A stretch of DNA of 64,000 nt from Janthinobacterium sp. 17J80-10 (GCF_004114795.1 NZ_CP035311.1:496001-560000); one strand, 5' to 3'; counted from the first letter of the stretch, positions 17,546 through 26,694 are shown. Numbers and translations are program-made. Notes: generated from the sequence alone by a model not told the origin.

Positions 17546-18877
17546 TTATTTTTGCAAGAATTGCTCGTGCCAGACTGCATGGCGCAATTTCCATTGATTG
17601 TCTTCCCATTTCCACAGGTGCGGCGAGCGGAAATTGTCGGTCAGACTGGTGTAGTAATCGCGCGTCAGGATCGGCTGCTCGAACATCTTGCTGGCTTCCG
17701 GGAATTCATTTTCAGGAATGCTCAGATACTTGAAGATTTCATCCGCAAAACGCTCCGGGAATTCATGGTCGAAACGCTTGACCAGCGCCACGCCCTCTTC
17801 GCGCGTGATGTCGCCGGAACGGATTTCCTGTGCCGCGTCATAGCTGGCGCGGCCGATGCCGAACTTGATGCCGGTGGTGTGGTAATGGAAATCGTCGATG
17901 CGGTCATCGATACTGTTGTACTTGCTGTAGGTGCCCGGCGTGCGCTCGGGCGAGGCCTGGAAGCCGCCGTGTTCCACCGCGTAGTAGTAGCACGACTGCG
18001 GATGCCACTTCAGGTAATAACCGAGGTAGTGGACTTCCACGTTCTTTTCTTCGATTTCGTTCGGGTTGGCCGGCAGGTAAGGTGCCAGGTCATGGGTCTG
18101 TACGCCGAAGTGTTTCTTCAGGTCGGTGACCGACACGCCGCCCAGGTTCACTTTCGACTGGTCTTCAGCCGTGAAATAGGACCAGTCACGCTTGGCGGAG
18201 TCGGTATCGCCGATCGGATTGCCATACTCGGCTTCGTTTTCGCCGTAGATCACCAGCGGAATATTGAACAGCAGGGCCATTTTTGGCGCCAGGGCTTTTT
18301 GGCCGAACATGAATGCCTGGAACGGATGGAACAGGTTATCTACAGCCAGGCGCGTCAGCAGGCGATGGATGCGGCCGTTCGGCGTCATCAGATAGTTGTC
18401 GTGGCCGGCATGGATCCACGACTGGAAATTCTTCCAGCCCCAATCGGTGTAGACATGCGGCGCCCAGGTGACGGTCAGCGGGTGCATGCCGTACTTGGTG
18501 CGCAGGATGTGCGATGCGTAGAAGCTGTCCTTGCCGCCGGAACCCGGCACCAGAACATCATAGCTGCCGTCTTTGCTGCGGTGACGATCGAACAGTTCGC
18601 GCAACTGGCGTTCACGATCCTCCCAGTTAATGGTCTGGTTTTTCTTTTCGGCGAAACGGCAAGCATCACAAATGCCTTCTTCGTCGAAATGGATCGTTTT
18701 CTTTTTCGAGGCTTTGGTGTGGTTATACTCCACCGCGGAATTTGGCCGCTGGTTGGAAATAACGCAGCGTTTGCAATAAACCACCTCGTCAGGCAGACCA
18801 TATTTTGCTTCCGGGTTCTTGGCATCCGGGGCAAATTTTGACTTATCTACCTCTTGGGGGGCAGGAATACGATCCAT
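17546..18877 (-). CDS. N-acetyl sugar amidotransferase, WbpG/PseA/LegA-type
   Basis: 443 residues. Four cysteines in two CxxC pairs (CKRC near residue 35, CDAC near 70) look like a zinc site. The PP-loop GSGGKDS binds ATP. Further conserved stretches are TVTWAPHVYTDWGWKNFQSWIHAG and LVIYGENEAEYGNP. With HisH2/HisF2 supplying ammonia, the family turns an N-acetyl group of a nucleotide sugar or nonulosonate into an acetamidino group (P. aeruginosa ManNAc3NAmA; Campylobacter Pse5Ac7Am; Legionella Leg with 5-acetimidoyl). First gene of the reverse block, with a strong ribosome site AAGGAG seven bases before the ATG. Confidence 0.9.
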   Translation of the reverse strand: MDRIPAPQEVDKSKFAPDAKNPEAKYGLPDEVVYCKRCVISNQRPNSAVEYNHTKASKKKTIHFDEEGICDACRFAEKKNQTINWEDRERQLRELFDRHRSKDGSYDVLVPGSGGKDSFYASHILRTKYGMHPLTVTWAPHVYTDWGWKNFQSWIHAGHDNYLMTPNGRIHRLLTRLAVDNLFHPFQAFMFGQKALAPKMALLFNIPLVIYGENEAEYGNPIGDTDSAKRDWSYFTAEDQSKVNLGGVSVTDLKKHFGVQTHDLAPYLPANPNEIEEKNVEVHYLGYYLKWHPQSCYYYAVEHGGFQASPERTPGTYSKYNSIDDRIDDFHYHTTGIKFGIGRASYDAAQEIRSGDITREEGVALVKRFDHEFPERFADEIFKYLSIPENEFPEASKMFEQPILTRDYYTSLTDNFRSPHLWKWEDNQWKLRHAVWHEQFLQK

Positions 18878-19376
18878 TACAACTCCTTACGAATATTAAA
18901 AATTCAATAATTCTTCCGCACTTGGGCGAGCATGCGCATAACGAATACTTGACACGATGCACAGCATTAAATCCTACCAAACCTATTATTATCCTATTTT
19001 TACAGTGCCACTGTTGGGTGATTGGCCCGCATTGCCAAAATAATTCCTCAAGGATGTTTCATCATCCAGTTTAGTTGTTATTAAGGCATGTTTTATGTTG
19101 TTGCCACGTTTTCTTCCGCTATCTGGCTCGATAAGTCACCTGTAATAACCTGTCGGCGCTGGAGGTAAAGCAGCCGGATTGCATATCAGGGCGATCGTAA
19201 AGCCGCGGATCCCGGGCCGGTGGAGGTCATTAACGGCGTCATTAGTCATCGCGCCATAATCCCTCGGTCGCAGCAATAGGGCTCGCATCCGGCACCGGTG
19301 GGATGCCGTGGTCAGGGGGCTCTCAAGGGCACGCCGTCAGCGCCACCAGGCGTCAAATTGGTGGGCAAGAAAAGCA
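18878..19376. other. 499-bp intergenic gap, no gene seen
   Basis: The gap holds the promoter side of the reverse glycan block on its left. The first 200 bases are AT-rich; the part from about 19130 to 19376 is GC-rich like coding DNA, but I found no open frame with a recognisable product and no tRNA. It could be a decayed remnant. Confidence 0.4.
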
Positions 19377-20225
19377 TTAGCGTGAAAACACCATTTTTCT
19401 GGCTAATACAAGCAGTATGCCAGCGAAAATACCTGCAATTGCGGAGGAAATGAGCGCAAGAAACACGTCAGGTGACGTCTGAGTTACCGGCACATGAATC
19501 GGCGTGACCAGCGATGTTTGCCGGGTTTGCGGCGGCTGCAATGTGGGTTGAATGTCATTTATCTGCTTTCGCAAGTCCATGATCTCATTTTCTTTTTGAG
19601 TCAGCGTAACAAGCAGCAGTGCAGTCGCCGAAAATTTCGGGTCGCTGAATTGGAGCTTCGCCTTATCGAGCGACAGTTGCGCAGCGAATTTTTCTGCCGA
19701 CTTCAGCTTTTCTTCCAATAAAACCAGTTGCGATTTTTTGGTATTAAAAAGAGGTGCCCACACAGAATTTTGATTTCGCTGAATATCGCGCAGTACCGCT
19801 TCCAGGCATTGTTTTGCTTCGTCGGCTGTTGCGCCTTTAAATTTGAAGCGGATGATCGGTGCATTTTTATTAACAGAGGGTTTAAGCTGGTCTGCCAGGA
19901 ATTCACCGGGCGACGGTTTTTTGTTTTCTGCCTTGCAGGCTGAAAAGGTGGCAACAGAATAATAGAGTGGCAGTTTCAGTTTTTCTGCCAGAATATTTGG
20001 TTCTTCGATCAGCTGGCCTGCGACAGCGGCCATTTCGATATTGGCAGAGACCTCATATTTGGGAGGGGCAAACATCACATAGGCAATCCCGACCAGCATA
20101 AATACTGCAAAAGTACTAACGATCCACTTTCTACCGTCTTTAAGAAACTGAACGACATCCCGCAGGCTGATTTCTTCCCGATTTTGATGGTTGCCAAAAT
20201 TTTCCGGCGACGAGTTGTTTTGCAT
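19377..20225 (-). CDS. Wzz-like chain-length determinant protein
   Basis: 282 residues with the Wzz topology: an N-terminal membrane helix (about 33-53, WIVSTFAVFMLVGIAYVMF) directly followed by PPKYEVSANIEMA, a periplasmic helical region (about 60-245, coiled-coil-prone KSQLVLLEEKLKSAEKFAAQL), and a C-terminal membrane helix (LALISSAIAGIFAGILLVLARK). Wzz proteins set O-antigen or capsule chain length with the Wzy polymerase. Context next to the glycan locus supports this. There is no cytoplasmic tyrosine-kinase domain. Confidence 0.8.
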   Translation of the reverse strand: MQNNSSPENFGNHQNREEISLRDVVQFLKDGRKWIVSTFAVFMLVGIAYVMFAPPKYEVSANIEMAAVAGQLIEEPNILAEKLKLPLYYSVATFSACKAENKKPSPGEFLADQLKPSVNKNAPIIRFKFKGATADEAKQCLEAVLRDIQRNQNSVWAPLFNTKKSQLVLLEEKLKSAEKFAAQLSLDKAKLQFSDPKFSATALLLVTLTQKENEIMDLRKQINDIQPTLQPPQTRQTSLVTPIHVPVTQTSPDVFLALISSAIAGIFAGILLVLARKMVFSR

Positions 20226-20658
20226 AAAACTTTTTAAGAAATTTAATTAGGGGTAATAATTGCTTCAGCTACTGGGTCTCAGTTTTTCCGGGAATCAACT
20301 TGCATGCAAATAAGCATTAAAAGAAGGCAAGTTTCCAGCTATAGCGAGCAGATGGGTTTTCTGAGCATCATTATTTTATTTTGGATAATCTATTTTACGC
20401 CAAAGTCTATCGGGCAATTGCTCATGACGCACCAACTTGCTTATCCCAAATTTAAAGACATATCTGTTAATTACGCCGCAGATTTTCAAATTGTACCGGG
20501 CCGGGATGGCCGATGGTGGCAACGAAATCGAAGAAATGGGCACGCAATTCGCCTCGAGTACGGGATAAAATCTGGCCCTTTGGGTATCAACCTGACGCTT
20601 GCCCAAACAGGAAGCAGCAAGCATTTGCCAGACCCAATTACTTTCATAATCAGCCAAA
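20226..20658. other. divergent intergenic region between the Wzz-like and acyltransferase genes
   Basis: This 433-bp AT-rich stretch separates two divergent genes and should hold both promoters, but I cannot identify clear -35/-10 pairs. Open frames exist here (20304-20678 forward, 20376-20687 reverse), but neither has a ribosome site or recognisable protein features, so none is called. Confidence 0.4.
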
Positions 20659-22770
20659 ATGCCAGTTGCACAAATTAATAATGACAATCAAGTGGCCAGC
20701 AATATTAATCCGGATAGCGCCTTGACGCATCCTGCATATCGTCCCGATATCGATGGATTACGGGCAATTGCTGTACTGTCGGTCGTAGGGTTTCATGCAT
20801 TCCCCAAGATATTTACAGGCGGGTTTATTGGGGTGGATATATTTTTTGTTATATCCGGCTTTCTAATTTCGACCATTATTTTTGGCAGCCTGAATCGCAA
20901 TAGTTTTAGTTTTGTCGATTTTTATAGTCGTCGCATCAAGCGTATTTTCCCGGCATTATTGTTGTTATTGACTGTCAGCTTGGGCGTAGGCTGGTTTGTT
21001 CTCTTGCCAGACGAATATGCGCAGTTGGGAAAACATGCGGCAGCAGGAAGCGGCTTTGTATCCAATTTTGTCTTGCTGGCGGAGAGCGGTTACTTTGACA
21101 ATGCCGCAGAATTGAAGCCCCTGTTGCATTTGTGGTCGCTTGGAATCGAGGAACAGTTTTATATCGTTTGGCCGTTGATCCTGTGGTGGGCCTGGAAAAA
21201 GCAATTCAACTTGCTGAAAATTGCCGTAGTTGTTGCTCTCCTTTCCTTTGCGTTAAACATTGGCAGCATCTCAGGCAACGCAATCAAGGCCTTTTATTCA
21301 CCTCTTACGCGATTTTGGGAATTGCTGGCGGGCTCTGTTTTGGCCTACATGGCCCTTGTTGGGAATAGTGCCGACGCCAGTATCAGGCGAAAATTTCTTT
21401 ATTTTTTACCTGGATATCTGAAGCCGGACCCGGTGGTGCAAACGTGCATTCAGAAGCCGCACAATGTCCGCGCACTGCTGGGAGCGGGACTGGTCCTGGC
21501 CGGTTTCATCTTCATTAATAAGGAACGCGCGTTTCCAGGATGGTGGGCACTATTGCCTGTGGCAGGCTCGGTGATGCTCATTTCTGCCGGGGAGCGGTCA
21601 TGGATCAATCGCGTCATCCTGTCCCGTCGTCCCTTGGTGTGGGTTGGCCTGATCAGTTTTCCTCTGTATCTTTGGCATTGGCCGCTGTTGTCTTTTGCCC
21701 GTATTGTGGAGGGTGAAACGCCTTCTCGGCCGATTCGCGTGGCTGCCGTAGTCATTGCCATTGTCCTTGGCTGGCTGACGTACCGGTTTGTTGAAAAACC
21801 TTTGCGATTCGGGAAGGGCGGCCAGTATAAAACTTTTGCGCTGCTTATATTGATGGCACTTGTCGGTATTGCCGGATATGGCCTGCATCGGCAGGCTGGC
21901 ATGCCTTCACGCGCATTCGCGCCGCAACTCGATGCCTATTTAAAATCAATTGCGGTGCCTGAAAAAAGTGCGGAATGCTTTGAGATCCCGTTCGCCTTTG
22001 AGAAACGCGATAACTGGTTCTGTCGTCTGGGCGCTAAAGGTGCAGCACCTAAAATTTTTGCCTATGGTGACAGTCACGCATTAAGCCTTGTGCCCGCCCT
22101 GGATAAACTCGGCACAGAGGCAAACATCCAGATTCAATTTACTGGCAATTCCGGTTGTCCGCCTTTGCTTGGTATCCAGTCGATGCGCGGCGCTGAGTGG
22201 GCAAAAAAATACAACTGCCAAAAATTGAACAGCAGGATATTCGAGCACGTTAAAAACAGCCGGATTGATACCGTTTTGCTTGTCGCGCGCTGGACTTATT
22301 ACACCGGCAGCGTAACGAGACCGAATGAATTCAACCCAGTCTCCATGAACGAGTCAGAAGAATCAACGGTGGTTTTTTCAAAAGCCTCGTTCGAACATGG
22401 TCTCCAAGAGACAATTGCAAAATACCGCAGCATTGGCGTGAAAGTATTTCTAGTTGAAGACAATCCGCAGCAGATCTATGACCCCAAAGACTCGCTAAAA
22501 AAATACCGTCGACCTTCGGACACGCTCATTAACAGGCTATCGGTGTCGAAAACAGAGCATGTCAATAATCAGCAATCGGTTTCCAAGCTGCTGAAAAGCT
22601 TCGAAGGGGAAATGGTGAAAACCATAAATTTCGATGACTTATTGTGTACTGATGAAATATGCCCCTTGGTTAAGGACGGTCAATTCCTTTACTCGGATGA
22701 CGACCATTTAAGTGTGACCGGAGCGTTGCATATTTATCCAAAATTACGTCAGGCGCTGAGCAGTGAATGA
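20659..22770 (+). CDS. AT3 (OafA-type) O-acyltransferase with C-terminal SGNH domain
   Basis: 703 residues. The N-terminal acyltransferase-3 domain (about 20-390) starts with YRPDIDGLRAIAVLSVVGFHAFP and GGFIGVDIFFVISGFLI and has 10-11 membrane helices, including SLGIEEQFYIVWPLILWW and RFVEKPLRF. The C-terminal periplasmic SGNH domain has the nucleophile motif YGDSHAL near residue 470 and the terminal DDDHLS near 680. AT3-SGNH fusions O-acetylate O-antigen or other surface glycans using cytoplasmic acetyl-CoA. It may acetylate the nonulosonate glycan made next door, as Lag-1 does in Legionella (inference). The gene is visibly more AT-rich than its neighbours. Confidence 0.88.
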   Translation: MPVAQINNDNQVASNINPDSALTHPAYRPDIDGLRAIAVLSVVGFHAFPKIFTGGFIGVDIFFVISGFLISTIIFGSLNRNSFSFVDFYSRRIKRIFPALLLLLTVSLGVGWFVLLPDEYAQLGKHAAAGSGFVSNFVLLAESGYFDNAAELKPLLHLWSLGIEEQFYIVWPLILWWAWKKQFNLLKIAVVVALLSFALNIGSISGNAIKAFYSPLTRFWELLAGSVLAYMALVGNSADASIRRKFLYFLPGYLKPDPVVQTCIQKPHNVRALLGAGLVLAGFIFINKERAFPGWWALLPVAGSVMLISAGERSWINRVILSRRPLVWVGLISFPLYLWHWPLLSFARIVEGETPSRPIRVAAVVIAIVLGWLTYRFVEKPLRFGKGGQYKTFALLILMALVGIAGYGLHRQAGMPSRAFAPQLDAYLKSIAVPEKSAECFEIPFAFEKRDNWFCRLGAKGAAPKIFAYGDSHALSLVPALDKLGTEANIQIQFTGNSGCPPLLGIQSMRGAEWAKKYNCQKLNSRIFEHVKNSRIDTVLLVARWTYYTGSVTRPNEFNPVSMNESEESTVVFSKASFEHGLQETIAKYRSIGVKVFLVEDNPQQIYDPKDSLKKYRRPSDTLINRLSVSKTEHVNNQQSVSKLLKSFEGEMVKTINFDDLLCTDEICPLVKDGQFLYSDDDHLSVTGALHIYPKLRQALSSE

Positions 22771-22814
22771 GTGGCGGTGCAATGTACTTTCCCGCGATTT
22801 CCAGTTTCTGCTGT

Positions 22815-22842
22815 GACGCAACGGGATTCCCCCGGTTGCGTC
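22815..22842 (+). terminator. hairpin downstream of the acyltransferase gene
   Basis: GACGCAAC (22815-22822) and GTTGCGTC (22835-22842) pair as an 8-bp stem, extendable by GGG/CCC inside. It lies 45 bp after the stop. No T-run follows, so termination is only possible. Confidence 0.35.
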
Positions 22843-22869
22843 CGCCCCGGTTAACAATCGGGAGACTTT

Positions 22870-22889
22870 CCCTTGAGATATCTCAAGGG
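22870..22889. promoter_or_regulatory. perfect 20-bp palindrome upstream of the channel operon (candidate operator)
   Basis: The sequence CCCTTGAGATATCTCAAGGG is its own reverse complement over all 20 bases. It lies 135 bp before the ATG of the small membrane protein and 100 bp after the acyltransferase stop. GAGAC at 22862-22866 and GTCTC at 22889-22893 add outer flanking symmetry. It could be a dimer-binding operator or a hairpin. Confidence 0.45.
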
Positions 22890-23023
22890 TCTCAATTCGC
22901 CTACCAGCATTGGCATTTTGCTTGAGGAATTGCTGCGCACCCGAGATCCGGAGTGGTTACTGTATGTGATTGCGCGGGAAAACGCTTTCTCGCAGCAACC
23001 AGTCCGGGATACAGAGGCATGCC

Positions 23024-23407
23024 ATGAATCTGGAAAAGGTCATTTTCGCTTTCTTCATCGTCTTTGCGGCGACCCTCAATTTCGGCTTTTTCCTCGGCGA
23101 TATCGACCGGCCGGAACTCCACAATATCTATGAGCTGTTCGCGGCCATCGTGATCAACATGATTGCCACCGTGCTCAAGTTCGGCGACCGCACCCAGATC
23201 GGCGCGGTGCTGCTATCCACCAGCCTGGTGGCCGACCTGCAGCTGATTGCGGCGGCAGTGATCTGGGCGGTTGCCGTGCATGTCAATGGCGCCGGCATGA
23301 CGCCGGACGTGACGGCGAGCGTCGTGTCCCTGTCCGGCGGCGCCCTGCTGGCCAATATCATTTCCGTCACAATGCTCGTGGTTGAAACGGTCATGATGCG
23401 GCGCTAG
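23024..23407 (+). CDS. small four-helix membrane protein, partner of the K+ channel gene
   Basis: 127 residues with about four hydrophobic segments (VIFAFFIVFAATLNFGFFLG, LFAAIVINMIATVL, DLQLIAAAVIWAVAV, GALLANIISVTMLVVETVMM). I believe it matches the DUF6394 family from memory, but cannot confirm this. Its stop is two bases before the ATG of the channel gene, so the two are translationally coupled and probably work together. AGAGG lies eight bases upstream of the ATG at 23024; the longer in-frame start at 22970 lacks support. Confidence 0.75.
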   Translation: MNLEKVIFAFFIVFAATLNFGFFLGDIDRPELHNIYELFAAIVINMIATVLKFGDRTQIGAVLLSTSLVADLQLIAAAVIWAVAVHVNGAGMTPDVTASVVSLSGGALLANIISVTMLVVETVMMRR

Positions 23408-23409
23408 CC

Positions 23410-25104
23410 ATGAACAGCGTCTTTTTCCTGGTCCTGCGGAGGATGCGGGCGCCGATCATCGTGCTCATCGTGTTCTACGCGATCGCCGTGCTGGGACTGA
23501 CGCTTGTGCCGGGTGTTAACGCCGATGGCACACCGGCCCCGGCCATGAGTTTTTTTCACGCGTTCTATTTCATCAGCTATACCGCCACGACCATCGGTTT
23601 CGGAGAAATTCCGGTCGCCTTTTCCAACGCCCAGCGCCTGTGGACGACAGCCTGCATTTACATGACCGTCATCTCCTGGTCTTACTCCATCCTGACGCTG
23701 CTGGCCCTGCTGCAGGACAAGGCATTCCAGCATACGCTGGTGGCATCCGGTTTTTCGCGCCGCGTGGCACGCCTGCATGCGCCTTTCTTCCTCGTGTGCG
23801 GCTGTGGCGAAACCGGCAGCCTGATTTGCCGGGCCCTGGATATCCTGGGGTACGACTTTGTCATCCTGGACAAGGATCCGCAGCGCGTGGAAGAGCTGGA
23901 CCTGGAAGATTTCAAGACCAATGACCCTACGCTCGCCGCGGATGCCGGCGCCGCGGCCAATCTGCTGATGGCCGGCCTGCGCCATCGGCAATGCAAAGGT
24001 GTCCTGGCGGTGACCAACGATGAAGAATGCAACCTGGCCATTGCCATCAACACCCGCCTCCTGAACCCGGATATTCCCGTCCTGGCGCGCGCCCGCAGCC
24101 CGGGCGTCATGGCCAGCATGGCATCGTTCGGCACACACCACATCGTCAATGCCTATGAGCGGTTTGCGGAGTACCTGGCCCTGGCGGTGTCGTCACCGGA
24201 GCGTTTCCGCCTGATCGAGATCCTGACCGGCCTGCCGGGAACGGCGCTGCCGCAAGTGCACCGCCCGCCGCACGGGCGTTGGATCATCTGCGGCTACGGC
24301 CTGTTCGGGCGATCGATTGCACGCTACCTGACACTGCCCGGCATTACCCTGACGGTGGTCGATCCGGAAAGTGACGGCCCGGCCAATGGCCGCACCGTGC
24401 GCGGCATCGGCACCGAAGTCCACGTGCTCGAAGCCGCCGGGATTCGCGAAGCCCACGGCATCGTCGCGGGCAGCCCGAACGATATCAATAACCTGTCCAT
24501 CGCCATGATGGCCAAGAAGCTCAATCCGCACATATTTGTCGTGGCGCGCCAGAACCAGGGCGCCAACGATGTGCTGTTCGACACGTTCCGCGCCGATTTC
24601 AGCATGGTGCATACGCGCATCGTGGCGCAGGAATGCATTTCGGTCATTACGACCCCGTTGCTGTCACGCTTTCTCGCCGCCATACGCCAGGCAGATGAGC
24701 GCGAAAGCCAGGCGCTGGTGCAGCGCCTGGAAGAGGTGTGCAAAGGCCATGTGCCGGAAGTCTGGAGCGTCACGCTCGACCAGCACAATGCCCTGGCCGC
24801 GCACAAGGCCTTGCTGAACAAGAGGCCGCTCAGTGCCGGCCACCTGCTGCGCAACGGCGCCAGACGCGAGACGAGCCTGCCCGCAATCATCCTGATGATC
24901 GAACGCAACGGCGAAGTGTTTCTTTTGCCGGATGCCGACTTCATGCTCATGGCAGACGATACAGTGTTGCTCGCCGGTCTGCATCTGGTCCGGTCGTCAC
25001 TGTTGCTAACGCTGCACAATGCGAACGTCTTGCATTACATCCTCACCGGCGAAGACAAAGGCGGGGGCTGGTTGTGGCAGCGGATATCTGCCAGGCGGCA
25101 CTAA
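23410..25104 (+). CDS. two-TM potassium channel with tandem RCK (TrkA-N) domains
   Basis: 564 residues. A first membrane helix (APIIVLIVFYAIAVLGLTLVPG), a pore loop with filter TIGFGEIPVAF near residues 58-68, and a second helix (WTTACIYMTVISWSYSILTLL) form the pore. Two NAD-binding-type RCK domains follow: FLVCGCGETGSLICRAL at about 118 and WIICGYGLFGRSIARYL at about 290. A TrkA-C-like tail (FLLPDADFMLMADDTVLLAG) closes it. The filter GFGE differs from canonical GYGD. It should be a nucleotide- or ion-gated K+ channel of the inner membrane, coupled to the small membrane protein upstream. Confidence 0.87.
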   Translation: MNSVFFLVLRRMRAPIIVLIVFYAIAVLGLTLVPGVNADGTPAPAMSFFHAFYFISYTATTIGFGEIPVAFSNAQRLWTTACIYMTVISWSYSILTLLALLQDKAFQHTLVASGFSRRVARLHAPFFLVCGCGETGSLICRALDILGYDFVILDKDPQRVEELDLEDFKTNDPTLAADAGAAANLLMAGLRHRQCKGVLAVTNDEECNLAIAINTRLLNPDIPVLARARSPGVMASMASFGTHHIVNAYERFAEYLALAVSSPERFRLIEILTGLPGTALPQVHRPPHGRWIICGYGLFGRSIARYLTLPGITLTVVDPESDGPANGRTVRGIGTEVHVLEAAGIREAHGIVAGSPNDINNLSIAMMAKKLNPHIFVVARQNQGANDVLFDTFRADFSMVHTRIVAQECISVITTPLLSRFLAAIRQADERESQALVQRLEEVCKGHVPEVWSVTLDQHNALAAHKALLNKRPLSAGHLLRNGARRETSLPAIILMIERNGEVFLLPDADFMLMADDTVLLAGLHLVRSSLLLTLHNANVLHYILTGEDKGGGWLWQRISARRH

Positions 25105-25203
25105 GACAATTTCCGGGACAGGCCCGACACCGTGGCACCTGCCGGCAGCAATCCGACATGCCGCGGCCAATGCAGGGCCTGTTATCCCTTTGGCGTTGGC
25201 GTG

Positions 25204-25605
25204 CTACATGCCTGTGCGCGTAATCAGGGGCGTTCCTTCTGCCGCAGTCACTGTCACGCGGTCGCCTACCTGAAATACCTGGCCGCCCGCAGCCACATGA
25301 TAGAGTTCACGTTTGCCGTCTTCAAACTGGACCGTCAGCATTTGTCCGATCACGGGGGCGCCTGAAGCCGCTGTCCCGCTGCTGCCGCTGCTCATGCCCT
25401 GGCTGCCGCTGCTGCCTGCGGTATCCTTGTTTTGCACGGCAACGACGGTGCCTCCGCGCGCTGCCGCAGTTGATTGCGCAGCCGGTGCCGCTTGCGTTTG
25501 CGGTACGACGACGACGTTGGTTGAAGCAGGTTGCCGGGAAGCGCACCCGGAAATTACTGTTGCCGCAGCAACAGCTGCGAGGGCCAATTTTTGATATTGT
25601 TGCAT
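25204..25605 (-). CDS. small outer-membrane-type lipoprotein
   Basis: 133 residues. The N-terminus KLALAAVAAATVISGCASRQ is a lipoprotein signal with lipobox ISGC; Ala-Ser after the Cys fits outer-membrane sorting. A Gln/Ala/Ser/Gly-rich linker (about 30-85) precedes a short conserved-looking C-terminal domain (MLTVQFEDGKRELYHVAAGGQVFQVGDRVTVTAAEGTPLITRT), probably a small beta-barrel. GAAGAGG precedes the ATG at 25605 by about seven bases, so the upstream frame to 25650 is rejected. Function unknown. Confidence 0.8.
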   Translation of the reverse strand: MQQYQKLALAAVAAATVISGCASRQPASTNVVVVPQTQAAPAAQSTAAARGGTVVAVQNKDTAGSSGSQGMSSGSSGTAASGAPVIGQMLTVQFEDGKRELYHVAAGGQVFQVGDRVTVTAAEGTPLITRTGM

Positions 25606-25878
25606 ATGCACCTCTTCAGTAAGCACGCCTGCGCCCCACGGACATACCAAAGGTAAGGGTGCACAAGCTGGGGATCGATTGCCTGACCACTTTCATCAAG
25701 CCTGCCAGCCGCGCGCAAGGTGAATTAATTCCTTTCTTATTGGAATAATTTGAGCACCTATTGTTCGGCTTCATAAACATTGACTTCAAGGTAAGTGGCA
25801 AGTTCGACAAAATTGCATCCACGATTTCGCAAAAAGCAAAATCGCAGCGGGTTGTGGGGCCGTCTCGCTCACAGGCGA
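25606..25878. other. 273-bp gap, no gene seen
   Basis: AT-rich in part, upstream of the lipoprotein gene and downstream of the DUF2145 gene on the same strand. It should hold the lipoprotein promoter; I could not fix it. Confidence 0.3.
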
Positions 25879-26694
25879 TTAGCGCAATCTGACCGCGACA
25901 GGCTTTTCGGCAATACCCGTTTGCGCCAGCCAGGCAAAGACCGAATCCACCGTGACCGTCTCGATGCGGTCGCTGAAACGCTTGTCCGGCGGATGGTCAT
26001 AGAAAGCGACATTGGCCGCCGTCATGCGTCCGCCAAGCCGCATCAACGGGCCGATTTTCAGCGTTGTCGGCCGGTAACCGCTACGCGACAACCATTCCTG
26101 GGCTTGCATGCGCGAATCGACCGAAGGGGCCAGCGCCATGGCCATGGTCTCGATTGCCCACTGGTTAGACTGCTGGTACATGCCGCCCCAGGCATAGCTG
26201 ACAATACTATAGGGACGGTGATGCAGACGGGTGGCGTGCCAGTCATTCTGCAGCACAGCAAGGATTTTCTCCTGGGCGGCGGCGGACGGTGCTGCATACG
26301 CCGCTTCGAAGCGCCACAAGTCATCCAGGAAGAATTCGCCGAGGCCCTGCCGATAGATTGCCGCAACGCTGGTGCCGCACTGGTTAAGCTTGTGTAATAC
26401 GCGCCAGACGTGGCCGCCATTGCCGGTTGGCTGCTTATACGCAATGCCAAGGTGGGAATAGCGCAAGTTGTAGCGTGACAGATCCTGGCCGGCGCGCGCC
26501 AGAAGCACCACCTGGTGGCCGCTTGCATCGAGCGCGCGCATGGTTTGCTCGGCCAGCGACATGCCACGTTCGATAGTCTGTACGGTGGGCTTTTTCTCTT
26601 CGCAGGAGCGGCCGGCGTGAGCTGTTACAGCGACGAGCATGCCGGCTGCGAGTGCGCTCAGGGTACGTCCGGTAAGGTAGATGAAGTTGGCCAT
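25879..26694 (-). CDS. DUF2145-family exported protein
   Basis: 271 residues with an N-terminal signal peptide ending near AVTAHAG. The body has the pattern of the DUF2145 family as I recall it: ARAGQDLSRYNLRYSHLGIAYK, WRVLHKLNQCGTS, GLGEFFLDDLW and RPYSIVSYAWGGMYQQSNQWAIETMA. The conserved Arg/His/Cys/Asn/Gln pattern hints at a papain-like or amidase-like periplasmic enzyme, but the function is not known to me. It lies five bases after the stop of the small exported protein gene and is surely cotranscribed with it. Confidence 0.8.
   Translation of the reverse strand: MANFIYLTGRTLSALAAGMLVAVTAHAGRSCEEKKPTVQTIERGMSLAEQTMRALDASGHQVVLLARAGQDLSRYNLRYSHLGIAYKQPTGNGGHVWRVLHKLNQCGTSVAAIYRQGLGEFFLDDLWRFEAAYAAPSAAAQEKILAVLQNDWHATRLHHRPYSIVSYAWGGMYQQSNQWAIETMAMALAPSVDSRMQAQEWLSRSGYRPTTLKIGPLMRLGGRMTAANVAFYDHPPDKRFSDRIETVTVDSVFAWLAQTGIAEKPVAVRLR

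Noticed and set aside
19130-19376. GC-rich stretch after the Wzz-like gene as a gene remnant
   Set aside because: I could not find a frame with recognisable residues; mentioned only as a gap.
20304-20678. 124-codon forward frame between the Wzz-like and acyltransferase genes
   Set aside because: No ribosome site, no domain, overlaps the acyltransferase start and an opposing frame of similar length; likely chance in AT-rich DNA.
25118-25182. Inverted repeat ACAGGCCC/GGGCCTGT after the K+ channel gene
   Set aside because: Arms are 49 bases apart and no T-run follows at once; too weak to call a terminator.
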